Below are positions 1 to 12,439 of a stretch of DNA of 64,000 bases, in pieces; the stretch's first letter is position 1, and each line of letters begins with the position of its first letter. The DNA lies in NCBI GenBank assembly GCA_011109175.1, contig RDEW01000005.1, forward strand, positions 1,046,643 to 1,110,642. The letters are read 5' to 3'. This stretch comes from Dicyema japonicum. Taxonomy: Eukaryota; Dicyemida; Rhombozoa; Dicyemidae. Both the position numbers and the translations under genes were made by a program. The notes beneath the pieces were generated by a model that saw nothing but the letters and a program-made list of their open reading frames with translations, made no database searches and was not told the origin of the DNA.

Positions 1-135
1 CGGTTGACACCTCAAGTACGGGAAGACCTCGACAGGCTGCGAAACGAGGCAAAGAATCGCCAGAGTTGGAAGAAACTAGGTATTCATTTGATTTCTAGTG
101 TTGGACATGCTTTATCACGTCCTATGACATAAAGT
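1..135 (+). mobile_element. LINE ORF2 C-terminal fragment
   Basis: Frame 2 reads a short Arg/Lys-rich tail (DLDRLRNEAKNRQSWKKL) ending in a stop near base 129. The same tail pattern (D-x-D-x-LR...NR..WK.L) closes the retroelement fragments at 12440-13130 and 54960-55340. This is the 3' end of a non-LTR element that enters from the left edge. No intact domain is left. Confidence 0.5.
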
Positions 136-1540
136 ACCCATAACAATAAGTGCACTTATGTCTACTCCACACTCGGATGGCTCTAATGTCCCTACTATCC
201 TTACCCACCTAAATGCTATTTTTCAATTAATAATAAATTAATATTATATTTATTTTTTTATCGAAAACTACTATTATTACTTTAAATATTGTAATTCTAT
301 ATTTACTCACATCCTATTGTAATATTTAGCAAAATAACAAACCTTCGACTTCACAAACGAAATTTAGTTTTCCTCTGCAATCGAATGCATTCCATTTTCC
401 AGCAAACCACATATTGACGCAATGCTCTCCATTAATATGGTTTGGTTCCATTATATCGTAATTTGTATATCCCTAATAAGTTATTGAACAGTTAAACTTG
501 TCTTTCATGTTTCAAATTATAGGAAAGCATATGATATGTTTTAACTCCAATATAAAACCATTTTTTAAAACTCAAATAAAATGTGCCTTTAAAATTTACG
601 AAAATAATTAAACTGTATATAAAATTATTTGTCGAGCAATCGTTGATTGAGACCAGTTGACCTCCAATTTCAATACATGTTTTTTCAGCTTCCACAAAAT
701 TCTTTTTCTCTTCGAAGTAAATATAACAGTGGTTTTCGTAGCATTCGACAAGTTCTAGAGAATAATAATATTATTTACGCTTCTCTTTAGACCTTATTAG
801 AAAAATTAAGGAAAACAAAAATAACATTGCAGTAAACTGTGAACTGCCAATTAATTAAAATTATTATTTATAGGATTCGAAAAACATATGGTTTTATATC
901 AATTTGTCGATAAAAATTAATTGTGCCAATTTTTGTCCAATTTTCTATTTTTCCTGAATTTTAATATAAATGATATTTTGAGTCAACTTGGAGGAATAAG
1001 CGGGAAATCGTTACATTTCCTCAAAAAGCTGGGACGTCTGGTTAAATCACAACGCATGTGAGACTCAGTGGCTTCTCCAGTTATCAACGTCGATTATATC
1101 GGCTGGGACCATTTTTGATTAATTTTTTTTCATTTAAATTAAATTATTATGACCTACAAATAATCTCAACCAAATATTATAAAAGATAATCAAAATATGT
1201 TAACTTTAAAGATAATTGAAAATTATCCAGATGTTTCTTTTTTAATGACATATTTTGGAACAATAAATTTTAATTAATGCATATTCGTATTGATTAGTTT
1301 CGTAGTTAGAAGCATTCCCGCGATTCCCATAAGCATGTGGGTACTTAGGGTTCCGCTTCTGCCGTACTCTTTACTATCCATAGTTCATCAAAGTTTTTTT
1401 CATTTTCAACCAACTTGTACATAATCCAGACAGAGATGGTGCGTTGTTCTCCGCCGTTCATGGCTCCTCGCTTTAAACTCAGCGAAGGAGAAATGTCTGG
1501 GGTGACCAGTTAAACGGGTCATTTCCGATTTAAGGAAATT
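136..1540. other. AT-rich intergenic DNA with short repeats
   Basis: No gene is recognised. About 1033-1130 belongs to a small repeat also found near 38420-38470 (+) and 42930-43065 (-), recognisable by a shared core (ATCGGCTGGGACCA-like) followed by a T-rich end. About 1315-1380 is repeated near 16600-16690, both ending in the same GTACTCTT..ACTATCC words. Confidence 0.5.
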
Positions 1541-4500
1541 GAGTCTCTCCATTTATCTGAAATCCCACTGGTGGTATTCGACTGCTGGTTTAATGACCTG
1601 GTTGTATAGGAGAACTAGCATTCCTCCACACAGGGGCGAAAATGACACTTTTATGTGATTCAGCTTTTGAAATTCGCTAGTGGGAACCTTTTTAACATGA
1701 TGGGAGAACGATAACAATGGATCAAAAGTTACTCCCAATATTTAAGGTTCCAGTTTTTTGGAATAGGCTTTCCAAATAGCATAATATCCGAATCTTCCTT
1801 CAATCTCCAATCGGTGAAATAATCGTATAGGAAATTTCCTCAGACCGACTGTCAGTTTGTCGCTAACCAGGTTTTAAGTTTCGCAAAAAAGTCTCAAGTT
1901 CTGTGGTGGCCTCATAAGTGGAATTACTACGACATCCAATGATCAAATCACCCACATGTGTCAGCAGAGAAATTGTTTCCCTCAGAGTATGACATTATGT
2001 TGAAATAAATTTATAAAAGCTGGAGAGAGCGGAGATACTTGAGGGATACTATTGGGGAAGAAAAGAGATCATGATCTCGAGAGCCAATGCAAATACGTGT
2101 TCTGCGTTTGTTAAGTTATTTTTACTGTAGAATAACTTCTTAGAACGTTTGTGGACATTAGGGCTTTCTAAATATCCGAGGTAAGCAATAAAATCTGAAG
2201 AGGATGACCAAATGTGACAAGTCTTTCGGTAGTAAACTGACTTAAAATCAAATACATTTTTGAAGACCAATCCGTTTTTGAAACCACGTGGGATATCAGG
2301 TCAGGAAGAATCTTTCACATGACATCTTTCTCTATGAGCGGTGAGAGACAACACGTCACGGATATAAGGCGGAAAAAAGGTGGTGAATGTTCTGTTTTAC
2401 CAGGTTTCGGAATAAATCCATGATAGAGTTTTTTGACTTGTTCAGAATTCAGTTTTTGTTTATGGACAGTCAATGGCTATATCGCCTATATATTTCAAGA
2501 GAATTGGGAAAACAGCATTAGGACCGACAAAAAGGGTTCATCGGTCCAATAACAATTTTTTAACAGTTTCCAGGAGGAATACATCAGACCAGAGATGGTC
2601 TTGAGCTTCTGAGTCTATATCGTGGGAGACGGAACATATAGCGTCTAAAAAAGTCCTTGTGGTTTACCATGGGGTAATTAGACATTATTTTGTTAATTTT
2701 CTTTTGGTTTGCGGTTGTTATTACTGTGATTGATTCGTTTTCATTTGGCGAAGACCTCAACATAATGAGACCGTAAAATTTTTCTTCCCAAGAGAAGATA
2801 TTATTAGATTCCGTGATTTTTATTGATTAGTTTTTATTAGAGTCATAATTTGTCTGTTAAGTAGACGGATGTTAAGCAAAGTAAGCTAACTTCTCTTTAG
2901 TGAGTTTCTATTTTTATGAGGCAACAGGTTTCTGAGTCAATGGTTGGGTTTATGGGCTTATAGGTTACCCGAGGCACTAACCGACTCTAAAAAATAACAT
3001 CGTTAAGTAATTCAAGAATATTGACATAAGAATAGCTCTCAATTTATTAACCCCCAGTATCACTTACCTGTAGGAAACTTGTGACCGTCAAAAACGCGCC
3101 GCTAAAGTAGGACGCTCCCAGAAATCCACCACTTTCACGCCGAGCCCAGGTGGTCCAAAGAAAGAAGAGATCCCAAACAACTCTTCTGGACAGAGATGGA
3201 TAATGTTCACATCACAAGCGTGCTAGTTCCACTCTGAAGGCCCCAGAAGTTATGAAGCGCTAATCTCAGGAGGTTTATATTGCAATATCTTGTTCTCTTC
3301 AAGGTTCCGTATGGCACGCATAGACATAAAGTCATGCATACTCTTAGTCCAGGTTTGGTTTTTTGCCTGAGGTGGGATTCTCCTGAATGTTCATTGGAGG
3401 TCAATTAAGATTTCTCGGATGTGTCTGTGGTTAGTTGATTTGAGTAATGAGAAGGTTGGGTAATTGGAGTCAAATGATTGTTGGAGATGTTGTAAAACTC
3501 CTCATTCAAGGTCAACATCATTCAACATCAGGATCTTCGATTCTCAGTGGGAGATGACTTTATTAGCCTATTATGAGTCTCAATGCTTAACTTTGTACTT
3601 TTTTTTAGCTTTTGTATGATGGAGAGTGATAAGCATGATGATAGGTTGAGGATTCATAATTCAATGTCGTCTTGAATTGTTCGTACGGGAGCTTAGGAAA
3701 TTCCTTTTTGCCCGTTTGAGTGCCTACCTACCACTCGAAAGACACTTGATTTTTGTTTTGCTCTGGTGCGAAGTTATTCTACGTGTTTACTGATGGTGAG
3801 AGATGGCTCAAAAAACTCTGAGGATTCAAGGATGTTTGTCCACTGGAAGTAATTCGTCGTCCATGGATAAAATAGGACTGTAATTGAATCGATTTTGGTG
3901 TAGAATTATTAAAGATTTCGATGGGAATGGAGACAGTTTAGAACTATTTAGTCGGAAAATGGATTTAAATGGGTTTGGACATTTTCCAAGGTCATTTGGA
4001 CGTTTCTATTCCTTGCTGGAATTATAAAATCGTTTTCTAATAGAAGCAACGATAGATGGAGCGTTTTCCAAATCGATGGAATGTCGTTGAGGTTGAGATT
4101 AAATAGTTAATGGGAAAGAACAGATCCCTGAAAAAACCGTTGGAAGGTAACAAAACCAGGAAATATGGGACTATAAACAGATTTGACATGGAAAGGAAAT
4201 TTGTTAGTCAGGACTATTAAACTGAATGGCTATTTGATGATCTGATCTTGTTTGAGAGGACCACACAAGAAATTCAGCAAAAACATTTGTCAGGTCGATT
4301 GAAACTTGAGCAGTTTTTTTCAGGGAGCATAGAATTGTCTCAATAAACTGCGTCAAGGTGGAAAGGTAGGAGGTTGTTGAGTGAAGGGGACAAGATTCAT
4401 TTCACCATTTGGAAAAGTTGAGGTGGCATAAAATCTCATTCAGAACTATTCTTTCCAGGATCTTCGATACCATCGAGGTAAGAGAAGTTGGTCTGTAAGA

Positions 4501-4556
4501 GGATGAGGAATCCTTATTGTTTTTGAGTACGGGGGTAATGGTCGACTTTTTTCATT
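1540..4556 (-). mobile_element. Degenerate LINE reverse transcriptase region
   Basis: Read on the minus strand, about 4550-4240 encodes early reverse transcriptase blocks (a YRPTSLTS-type motif followed by an SIDLTNVF-type block), with stops and frame changes. About 1738-1553 encodes the post-palm segment (GVTFDPLLSFSHHV) of non-LTR reverse transcriptases. The stretch between is decayed beyond confident reading. The order of blocks suggests one old element, but it could be two fragments. Nothing here looks active. Confidence 0.6.
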
Positions 4557-4560
4557 TTTA

Positions 4561-4883
4561 GGGGATAGCTTAGTGGTTGAAGTGTCACGCCTGAACACTA
4601 GTCATGGGTTGGAAATTCCCGCTGGCTACTAGGTTTCCTTCCTTGTTCTACTAGAGCGACATCATGTGATCTACCTACCTCAAATGACGCCCAGTACCAG
4701 GATGACATGGAAAATGATCATTTGCTTCCCCCATCTGAAATGATTGGATGTGTTCTGGATAACTTGTATGTGATATGGAAGGACTCTTCAGCGACTGTGG
4801 GAACTGAATACATTTAATTGGCTGTCTACTGTTAATTTATTCCTCGGTGTATCCGGGGGTTAATAAATTAAGGAAAATAAATT
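4561..4883 (+). mobile_element. tRNA-derived SINE, family 1, most complete copy
   Basis: The head resembles a tRNA gene: an A-box-like TAGCTTAGTGG at about 4566-4576 and a B-box-like GGGTTGGAAATTCC near 4607-4620. A non-tRNA body follows (GACATCATGTGATC...), ending in a CGGTGTATCCGGGGG-TTAATAAATT tail. The same body and tail occur, without the head, at 17120-17400, 17820-17965, 40560-40745 and 41690-41915. That is the pattern expected of a 5'-truncating SINE mobilised by a LINE. Confidence 0.6.
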
Positions 4884-4932
4884 ATTTTAAACGATAATAT
4901 TTTTAATTAAAAATTACTAAATATTATTTCAC

Positions 4933-7668
4933 TCAGTCTTTAAAAAACACGTGTTTGAAAAAAACGGCGAAATCGTGATGATCATATTTAAAATGTTTTC
5001 TCACATTTCCAGAAAAATGATATTTTTCATAATGAGCAACCAACTCTTCGTGTTTCCTACTGACTTCTTCTAAACATCTTTCATAAATTATTTCTCTATA
5101 TTTCTTTGATGGTATAGAAAAAACTGAGTGCTCTTCTCCCATTTTCTCAAATCCAATGTTAAATTTCTAGAATAATTAGTTCATAAAAAACCGAGAACAT
5201 CTTTTTAATTTTCATTTTGTTGAATTTTCCAAGCTAAATTATATTTTAACAAATTTACAGGAAGTTTAAAATTACTATCGATTGGTATATTCTTAAAAGG
5301 CTTCCCCCACCTAATAAAAATGAAATCAGTACAGATTTACGTAATCAATTATTGAATCGTCAATTTTTGAATTTATCCACTTTTCGACGTCTTCAATCAT
5401 TTTTAGATGATCGTAGCTTCTGTAATAATTAAAAAATGTACATCAAATCAACATCAGTAAAAAAATTTATGTTACTTAGGATATGAGCGTAGTTATTGAT
5501 TAAATATATATATTTGAATCCGTCTGTATACTTATCTGCATTTTTCTTAATGTTCCAATTTAACACTGGAATAAATACAGTAACTAAATTTAGGTAAAAT
5601 TATACCAATGAATTCTATAGACTTTGAGTTGTAATTTGTATTTAAATTTGTATTCTCACTAAAATCGTAGTTTGGGAGGATAAAACTGAAATTATATCTT
5701 ATAGAACTTCAAAATACGTTATATCGAAGTTATCATTAGTATTGTCAAATGCCTCTCTTACAATTTCGTTACTAAGAAGAATTTTCAGTAAAACAGTCAT
5801 CTAATAAAATACAAAATAAAAAAACGTTTCCTGTTATGTTAGTTATTGTCCCATCAATCGAGTCTACTTTATTATTTTGCTTTAACATTTTTTATACAAG
5901 TACCTTCAGAAAATTGATTATTACTTGAATTAACTAAATGATAATTTAACAATTTAACTGAGTTTTCCATTTCTCCGTATAAATTCGGTATTGACGAGGT
6001 TATTTCTTGAGTGCAATCCTAACGTCACAAACAGAAAGTACCTTTAATATGGAATTATAAAATGGCATAAATTTCTTAATGTAACTCATGACAATTAGCA
6101 GGTTTTTTAAAATTTGTGATACACGTTGGTGAGTTAATTTCGTAGGCCAAGTCAACAAACAACTGAAATTTATAATTTTCGATACTTGTCCATAGTCCAC
6201 TATTTTCTCAATAAAAGACATAGCCAGTTCATTTTGGCATATAATGGACACTTTTATGGGAAATATTATTCTCATGACTTCGAATTCGAATTTCAATATT
6301 TCTTTAATGTTATAAATAAGGAATATAAATTCATCCGGATCTACGACTAGAGAGTCTATTATCATCGGTTAATGTAAAATACAGGTTTTTTCGAATTTAA
6401 AAGACTTTGTTCGAGAAGACTTCATCTGATTTGACTTTGTTTTAAAAGATTTTAATCTAATTGAAAATTATTTATGTACGATTTCTGAACAGCAGTTAAG
6501 AAGTTGCCGTACTTTGCTTTGCCAACAAATTTAAATTTCCTTTTTATAGACTTCACATCAAAGGACTTGAATTTAATTGATTTGAGCCTTTTTTATTAAA
6601 AACATTTTATTTACGATTTTTGGAAAGTGGCCAAGGAATCAGTATATTTTCTTTTAATAAAATTTTTTTCCTGCAAATTAATAATTAAATTAACTTTTTG
6701 AATAAAATTCGTTTTAATCGATTCCATATTAAAGGACTTGACTTTAATCGATTTGACTCTAACAAGTAAATCAATTCATTTACGATGACTGGAAGGAATT
6801 GAGATATTTTCTTGAAGCGGACATTTTTTTCTAAAAATTGATTAGCAAATTAACTAGATTATCGTAGCTTATATTGAGCATTCTAAAATTAAGTTTAAAG
6901 GAGGGTTACGGATCCTTTATACTCTCAAAAGCATAATTTAGTTTTTTTTTACGACTGGCAGAATACAGATGACAAAAATCCATGATGAGTTGAGAATCAT
7001 GGATCAAGTTGATAATTCTATTAAGATAATTTGCCGTTTCTAAATTAATTAGGAAAGAATTAGAAATTTCTTTATTTTCATCTGACATTAAAAAACCACA
7101 AACCAACCGACATCTTTTATCGAGTTGATTAATTCATATTTTTTTAATTCTTCTTGCTTTAATAAAATTTCATCAAAAATCGACTTGAACTTATCCGCAT
7201 GAGTTTTCATCGTCTCTTTCTGTAATTTTTAAATAATTTATTAAAATACAGCGGTAATCAAATCATCTGACCCAGCACGATTTCTCTTTAAAAATTCCAC
7301 AGCTTTAACGACATTTTTAAAAACCGAAGCACAGTCTTTTAATGAAGTCACTCTAAATCTTAAATTCGTAAAGACTTTTTGGCTTCATTTAAATTTTTAT
7401 AGTGAACAAGAACTTGGTCAACTTCAGTGACATTTTTAACGGAATCTAAAAAGTTATTTCAAAGGACTTTGAATTTCTTTGATATTTTCATATAATGGTC
7501 CCAATTGTGCTAGAATTTGATCAAAGTTTGTGTTTAAGGAATTGGATAAAATTTCAATTTCTTTTGTCAAATTCTCAGATGTTGAAACGATCGCATTGAG
7601 AGTAGTCAAATTTTCTTTAGCCTTTTTTATCAAAAATTAACTATTACCCCAAAATCAACTAAAAGCAT
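4933..7668 (-). CDS. EXOC7: Exocyst complex component 7 (Exo70)
   Basis: Exo70 tethers secretory vesicles to the plasma membrane as part of the exocyst. The start is ATG at 7668 (MLLVDFG). The N-terminal coiled coil (LNTNFDQILAQLGPLYENI, then VTEVDQVLVHYKNL) and the C-terminal helical domain, ending in ERCLEEVSRKHEELVAHYEK before the stop at 4933, follow the family order. Small introns are placed at 7622-7647, 7446-7467, 7353-7375, 7220-7249, 7082-7107, 6883-6909, 6831-6854, 6759-6783, 6671-6694, 6588-6614, 6457-6479, 6356-6382 and 5167-5191. The central basic linker (about 6383-6830) is a tandem triplication, see the separate entry. Exons between about 5200 and 6200 were not all resolved. 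The N-terminus is shorter than in vertebrates. Identity is by recalled family pattern, and I am fairly sure of it. Confidence 0.82.
6383..6830 (-). repeat. Triplicated basic linker inside EXOC7, with its intron
   Basis: Three consecutive units of about 40 codons each read roughly (R/A)KY-x(4-8)-(F/V)Q(K/S)S-(V/L)KS(I/F)K-x-KS(F/N). In every unit a phase-2 dwarf intron (6759-6783, 6588-6614, 6457-6479) splits the serine codon just before (V/L)KS, so exon and intron were duplicated together. A further intron (6671-6694) exists only in unit 1. The segment replaces the basic, poorly conserved linker of other Exo70 proteins. Confidence 0.7.
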
Positions 7669-7834
7669 TAATTGGATATGAAAATATTTATTAATTACTT
7701 TTTATTGTGGAAAAATGTTTTTATTAATTTTAAAAATTTATTTAAAATATTTTATAAATTAAATTGCTGAAATTTAGCAAAATTGTCAAATAATTTATTA
7801 ATTTTTTGCTTTATGATAATTATAATTAAGGGGC

Positions 7835-9912
7835 TCTATCTGTCTGCCAAAATGTTCTACAAAGTTTAAAAACTATTCGAAAGCAAATTGGTTTGGATTC
7901 AGCACGTATGTGGATAATTGTCTATCGGGACTTGTGGAAGATTTTTCTATTGACAAGGCAGCCATGATGTTAACTTAGTTATTCGAAAAGCGGACAGAAT
8001 GTTCATCCCAATATCCTCTTACAAAAAATTTAATCCGAAACTATCTTCGGGCATCCTTGAACTTATCAAGAAACGGGATGCTTTGAAGAAAACCGGAATT
8101 AATTCAGATGGCTCTATATCGTCCATACGCTCTCTAAATCGCAGAATTTCCGAACTAATCCGTGATAAACACAGACACAAGCGAAGTCGGCTTGTTGGTC
8201 GACTATGCCACAAGAACTCGTGTGGAACCTTCTGGAAGACACTAAAGAGTATCAACAGCCTCACAAAGGAAGATGACGGCGGAGTTGAAACCGTACCCCT
8301 GCCCTTGAAAATGCACGGAAACTCGCTAATAACCTCATGAAATACTATGTGTCGATCAGCCACAAGGACTTCTCTCATTTCTGCATGTCAAACAAGATGG
8401 TCCACAACAGTCGACATGTACGACGTTCTTCACTCCCTACGACGTGGAAAGGACTATTAAATTATACGACCAACCAGAGCCTGTGGCCCCGACGGTGTCT
8501 GTGATATCCACCTGAAACACCTAGGACCTCAGGCTCATATTATGTTATCAAAACTATACAACCAGTCTATAAATTCCCATACAATACCAAACATATGGAA
8601 GAACTCATTGATTACTCCAATCCTCAAGCCTGGAAAATTAAAAGATATTCCATCCTCTTACCGCCCTGTCTCCATAACTTGTGCCTTGCCAAAAGTGTTG
8701 GAGAAGCTTGTACTACTGTTAATCACCCCAGTTCTACAAATTCCTGATTTTCAACATGGCTTCAGATCATGCCGTTTTAAAACGACGCATTTGATCTATA
8801 TCCCAGTTCATCACAGACGGCTTCAACATGAAGACGCACTTACGGACGGCTCTGGTGTCTGCAGATATACAGAAAGCCTTCGACTCGGTTTCGAGGACTT
8901 TCCTAACAAAGAAGATCTTTAACTCAAATTTACATCCGAGCATCATGCTATGGCTGGAAAATTTCTTAAATGGCCGACGTGGAAGAGTCCGGATTGGAAA
9001 AATTAATTCAAAATCAAGACTACTTCCTAATGGGGTCCCACAAGTCTCCCCTCTGTCTTTTCTTATTTAACTTATTTCTACACGATTTACTTACTATCAA
9101 TGATCAGGACACCATGTTTTTATCTTATGTGGACGACTTGATTATCGCTGCAAGGGACAAATCTCCCTCCAGGGCTGTGGCGGTGGTTCAGTCAAACCTC
9201 AACCAGGTGTATGACTGGCTATCCATGAATTTGCTGTCTGTGTCTGCATCCAAGTCTCAGTTCACTTTATTTACTACGGACAGAAGATTTAAAGGTGGAC
9301 TTGAGATATTCCTCGGAAACATTCCTATCCCTTATACACGAATTCAGAAATCTTTAGTGTAACTTTCGACTCTCTGATGACGTTCAGTCACACGGAGGAG
9401 GTGTTAACCAAGGGTCTTCGAAAATGGAACGTCCTAAAACCCATCGTAAAGAAGAGCCCCTTAGCTCCTACTGCTTGATCAGCAAGTATATCTCCAAGTT
9501 ATTGCGCCGACGATTGAATATGCCTGTTCTGCCTGGAGATTCGCTATTCTTTCTACGAGGGTGGAGCGTATGAACTTTCTCAGACGGAAGATCATGAGAC
9601 ATATATAATCAGACTCCACATCCGTCCCCAGTCTACTTTCAGACGAGGCGACGGTGAGAAATCTGGGCTTCCTACGCATGGTCAATGAGCTAGGAAATCC
9701 ATTCAGAGAGAGAATGGTTCATGCGGAGGAATGCAAATCGGCATTAAAAAAGTGCACTCCGATAGAATTCCTCTGCAGAAATAAAAGAAGACACTTCAGA
9801 AACGCTGGAGCATTCGAAGAGAATTCGAGAGATGTTGGAGGCTTGGATCACTTAATTTAGCAAGTTAATTCTTTCTTTCTTGGTGGTCTTGAGGTTAAAT
9901 AAATAAATAAAA
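7835..9912 (+). mobile_element. Non-LTR retrotransposon (APE-type LINE), broken ORF2
   Basis: The plus strand carries, in three frames, the region before the reverse transcriptase (7999-8337) and then the RT blocks. These are IPNIWKNSLITPILKPGK and SYRPVSI (8542-8700), ALVSADIQKAFDSV (8850-8890), LPNGVPQ (9025-9045) and the catalytic YVDD (9128-9139). A post-palm segment and a C-terminal tail (about 9654-9860) follow. Frames change at least three times, and the element ends in an AAATAAATAAATAAA tail. It is the best full-length relative of the 5'-truncated tail-A copies at 16135, 22225 and 56160. The endonuclease is missing. The element is inactive. Confidence 0.8.
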
Positions 9913-10339
9913 AATAATTAAGGGGCTAACGGACAAGTTTTCCTTCCAACCGATTTTTATGAAGACGTCTGGGGACACCCACAGTAATATAGTATTTTTC
10001 AAAAATAATTGGACGACTTGTAAGAAAGCGGAAGAGGAAGCCCAAAACAAGGGTTAACTCTCTGAATATTTTTTCTCTTTTAGACTTTTCTGCGGCGGAT
10101 AGTGCCTCTACTGCGCCTGATGATATTAGTAGAAGATAGTCGATATAAGTGACGTCACATCAAATACCTTCCTTCCTCATGCGAATTGATAATTATTCCA
10201 CTGTAGTTCCGTTTTCCGTCTTACCTGTCGAGCCTAGCGGGCAACAGAGTGGTATTCAGCAGACTCGAATCACGTTTTACGACACCATTTAATAAATTTT
10301 TTCAGGAGTGCTTTTTTGAAAATAAGACTATGGTTTCCT

Positions 10340-10660
10340 TAGATATCGACTGTTCTACTGATTCGCTTGACATATTTTCAATCCAAGTTGGATAGAAATC
10401 CAAATGAAGGCTTTGTAAAGGTTTTCGTGGACACCTCTAAACCCTACATTTTTTGAGGAATTAGTGAGGAAAACCGGAGTCTTACTACCCTCCAAAAAAG
10501 TTAGAAACCCCTGCCCAATCCGGAAATGCGTTGGAACCCGGGCAGAACACCGAGCAAGAATGAGATGGCTACTCGAGGCGGCCGGAATCACCTGACGGCT
10601 ATGTAGTTATTTAATTTGTCGGTGATTTTTGGTTTTTAATAATAATAATAATCATCATCG
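10340..10660 (+). mobile_element. 5'-truncated LINE 3' end, tail family B
   Basis: One frame ends with KCVGTRAEHRARMRWLL followed by a stop at about 10597, then an (AAT)n tail at 10638-10655. The same EHRA-x(M/L)-(R/K)-x-LL ending occurs at 16850-16990 (-), 41975-42150 (-) and 48490-48775 (+). The trinucleotide tail is typical of LINE 3' ends. Confidence 0.5.
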
Positions 10661-11629
10661 GGATGATTTCCAATTCTATTGATCAAGAGAGCTCCCTCGG
10701 ATCTCCCATCAACCAGACTGGCGATGATGATTGGAACTTTTCACTGATTTCTCAAATTTATCTTCGAACAGAATTATTAGTCTTTCTGAGAATGTCGTTT
10801 TTAGTAGTTCTTATGTTTTAAGAGCGATTCCTTCCTCTTTAGAGGGAATCCGAGTACGTACAACTGGTATGCTGAGGTTTTTGAAGCCCTGGGAATGATC
10901 TTCCTGAATAAAGAAAGGGACATCTAAATTGACCCCACAGGTTAAATCGAAGACCGATGATATCTAAAACTATTGACCTTACAGGGTTAGGTCAGTGTGA
11001 GTCTCACACACTGTGTACTGCAGCTTCACAACCTTCAAGAGTGGCGATTCCTACTTTTACTAACTGCAAAGTTTTTTTGAGTCCGATAAGAATTGTCCTT
11101 AGCTAGTATTTAGGCTAGGCGTCAGAAAACGAAATCCACTGTAATAGGACGTATTCTCATTCCTTTTTGATCGAAAGAAAGTAGTTTGGTATAAGACTAA
11201 GAACATCAAGTCATCTACTGATGCTCGGGATGAAAGAGAGAATCCAATCTCTTACGTTATTTTTAGAGACAAATATGCTAGCTGTTTGTCCACAGGAAAG
11301 GAGATTCTGCTGGTCGTTTGGGAAATTTGAGTGCTACATGTATTGGACTTCAGACGGCTCCATTATGCGGTTTTGATCTGCAAGAATCCTCATGGTCGCA
11401 TTGATTCCACCTTTTGCTGCATATTACGCATCGTTTTCTTGAAGGATATATTTGGGCGATTTCTCTTGTTTTCTTCTCACGGGGGGTATGTATATTGTGT
11501 ATGTGACAAAGCAAAATTATCGTACCCAGTGTTTCCTTTTGTTGAATTTTTGCAAATCTTTTTTTCACTTGTTTTTTGAGCTTTTCCCAACACTATGTTA
11601 TTGCTAGAGAAATCCAACACTACTTATTC
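10661..11629. other. Intergenic, no recognisable gene
   Basis: Short unrelated open frames only. No domain, RNA gene or repeat tail was recognised. The frames open on both strands at 11331-11579 show no family pattern. Confidence 0.4.
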
Positions 11630-11830
11630 ATGTTGCCGAGCACATATGAGTTTATCAGGTTAATCGAACGGCTTGCAGGGCTGCGGAAAGATGAGCCTAG
11701 AATGACGCGATGCCCTTCCAGAACATTGGGCTACGATCATGAGGGGTAACACCCATTGCGTGGTCAATGCCTGCAGGCCATAATGGAGAGCTTGTCATAA
11801 CAACTAACTTTATTTTTATTTAAAAAAATT
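11630..11830 (+). repeat. Interspersed repeat C
   Basis: A segment with words such as GAGTTTATCAGGTTAATCG and CCTAGAATGACGCGATG recurs in the same orientation at about 58140-58320 and inverted at about 26180-26265 and 34885-35000. It may be the 3' region of another retroelement or a SINE. No coding sense is visible. Confidence 0.55.
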
Positions 11831-12439
11831 TCACTTAAAAATATTACTCTTAAGAGAAATTTGTTAGACGTAAAAATACAAATTGACGTCATTCAACATA
11901 TACTGTCTCGCATTAATCTGGTCGGCAAAAGTTCAGTCCCTAGTGTTTTCATTGTGCTTGAGAAAAAAACGATTCTAGTCGAAATCGAAATAGTTTTGAA
12001 TATCGTCACCAATTTGATATGACTTCATATATAAAAAGATTTTCTCTATGTTCAGCCTTAAATGTTATCACTTGAAAACGATGAGATTATTTTTCTACTC
12101 GGAATTGTCATTTAAATAGTTTCATGGACTGAAAAATTCAATGGCAAAAAGAATGCCACGTGGTACTACAAAACCTCAGCTTTGAGCTAATAAGACACAA
12201 GTTTAAGATCCACCAGTCAAGTAAAGCCATGAATCGAAAAACTCAATCCACGGAAGAGATTTCAGAAGACTCCTAATAATGCAGAACATTTGGTTAATAT
12301 TCATGACTTATGAGGTCCGACAAATCAGTGATCCCGGTATCAAATGCTTCACTTAGCGAATCGCTTACTATATCAAGGTACCAGATATTTTCAGGAGAGC
12401 AATTCTGTAAATTTTTTATTATTATAGGCAACATGAGTG
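11831..12439. other. AT-rich intergenic DNA
   Basis: No gene, RNA or repeat family is recognised. Confidence 0.35.

Noticed and set aside
5160-5200. Apparent AT-AG intron in EXOC7 before the KFNIGFEKM block
   Set aside because: A canonical 25-bp GT-AG intron (5167-5191) restores the same frame with a few extra residues, so no unusual border is needed.
7080-7112. Second apparent AT-AG intron in EXOC7
   Set aside because: The canonical GT-AG intron 7082-7107 (26 bp) joins IKDV to DENKE in frame.
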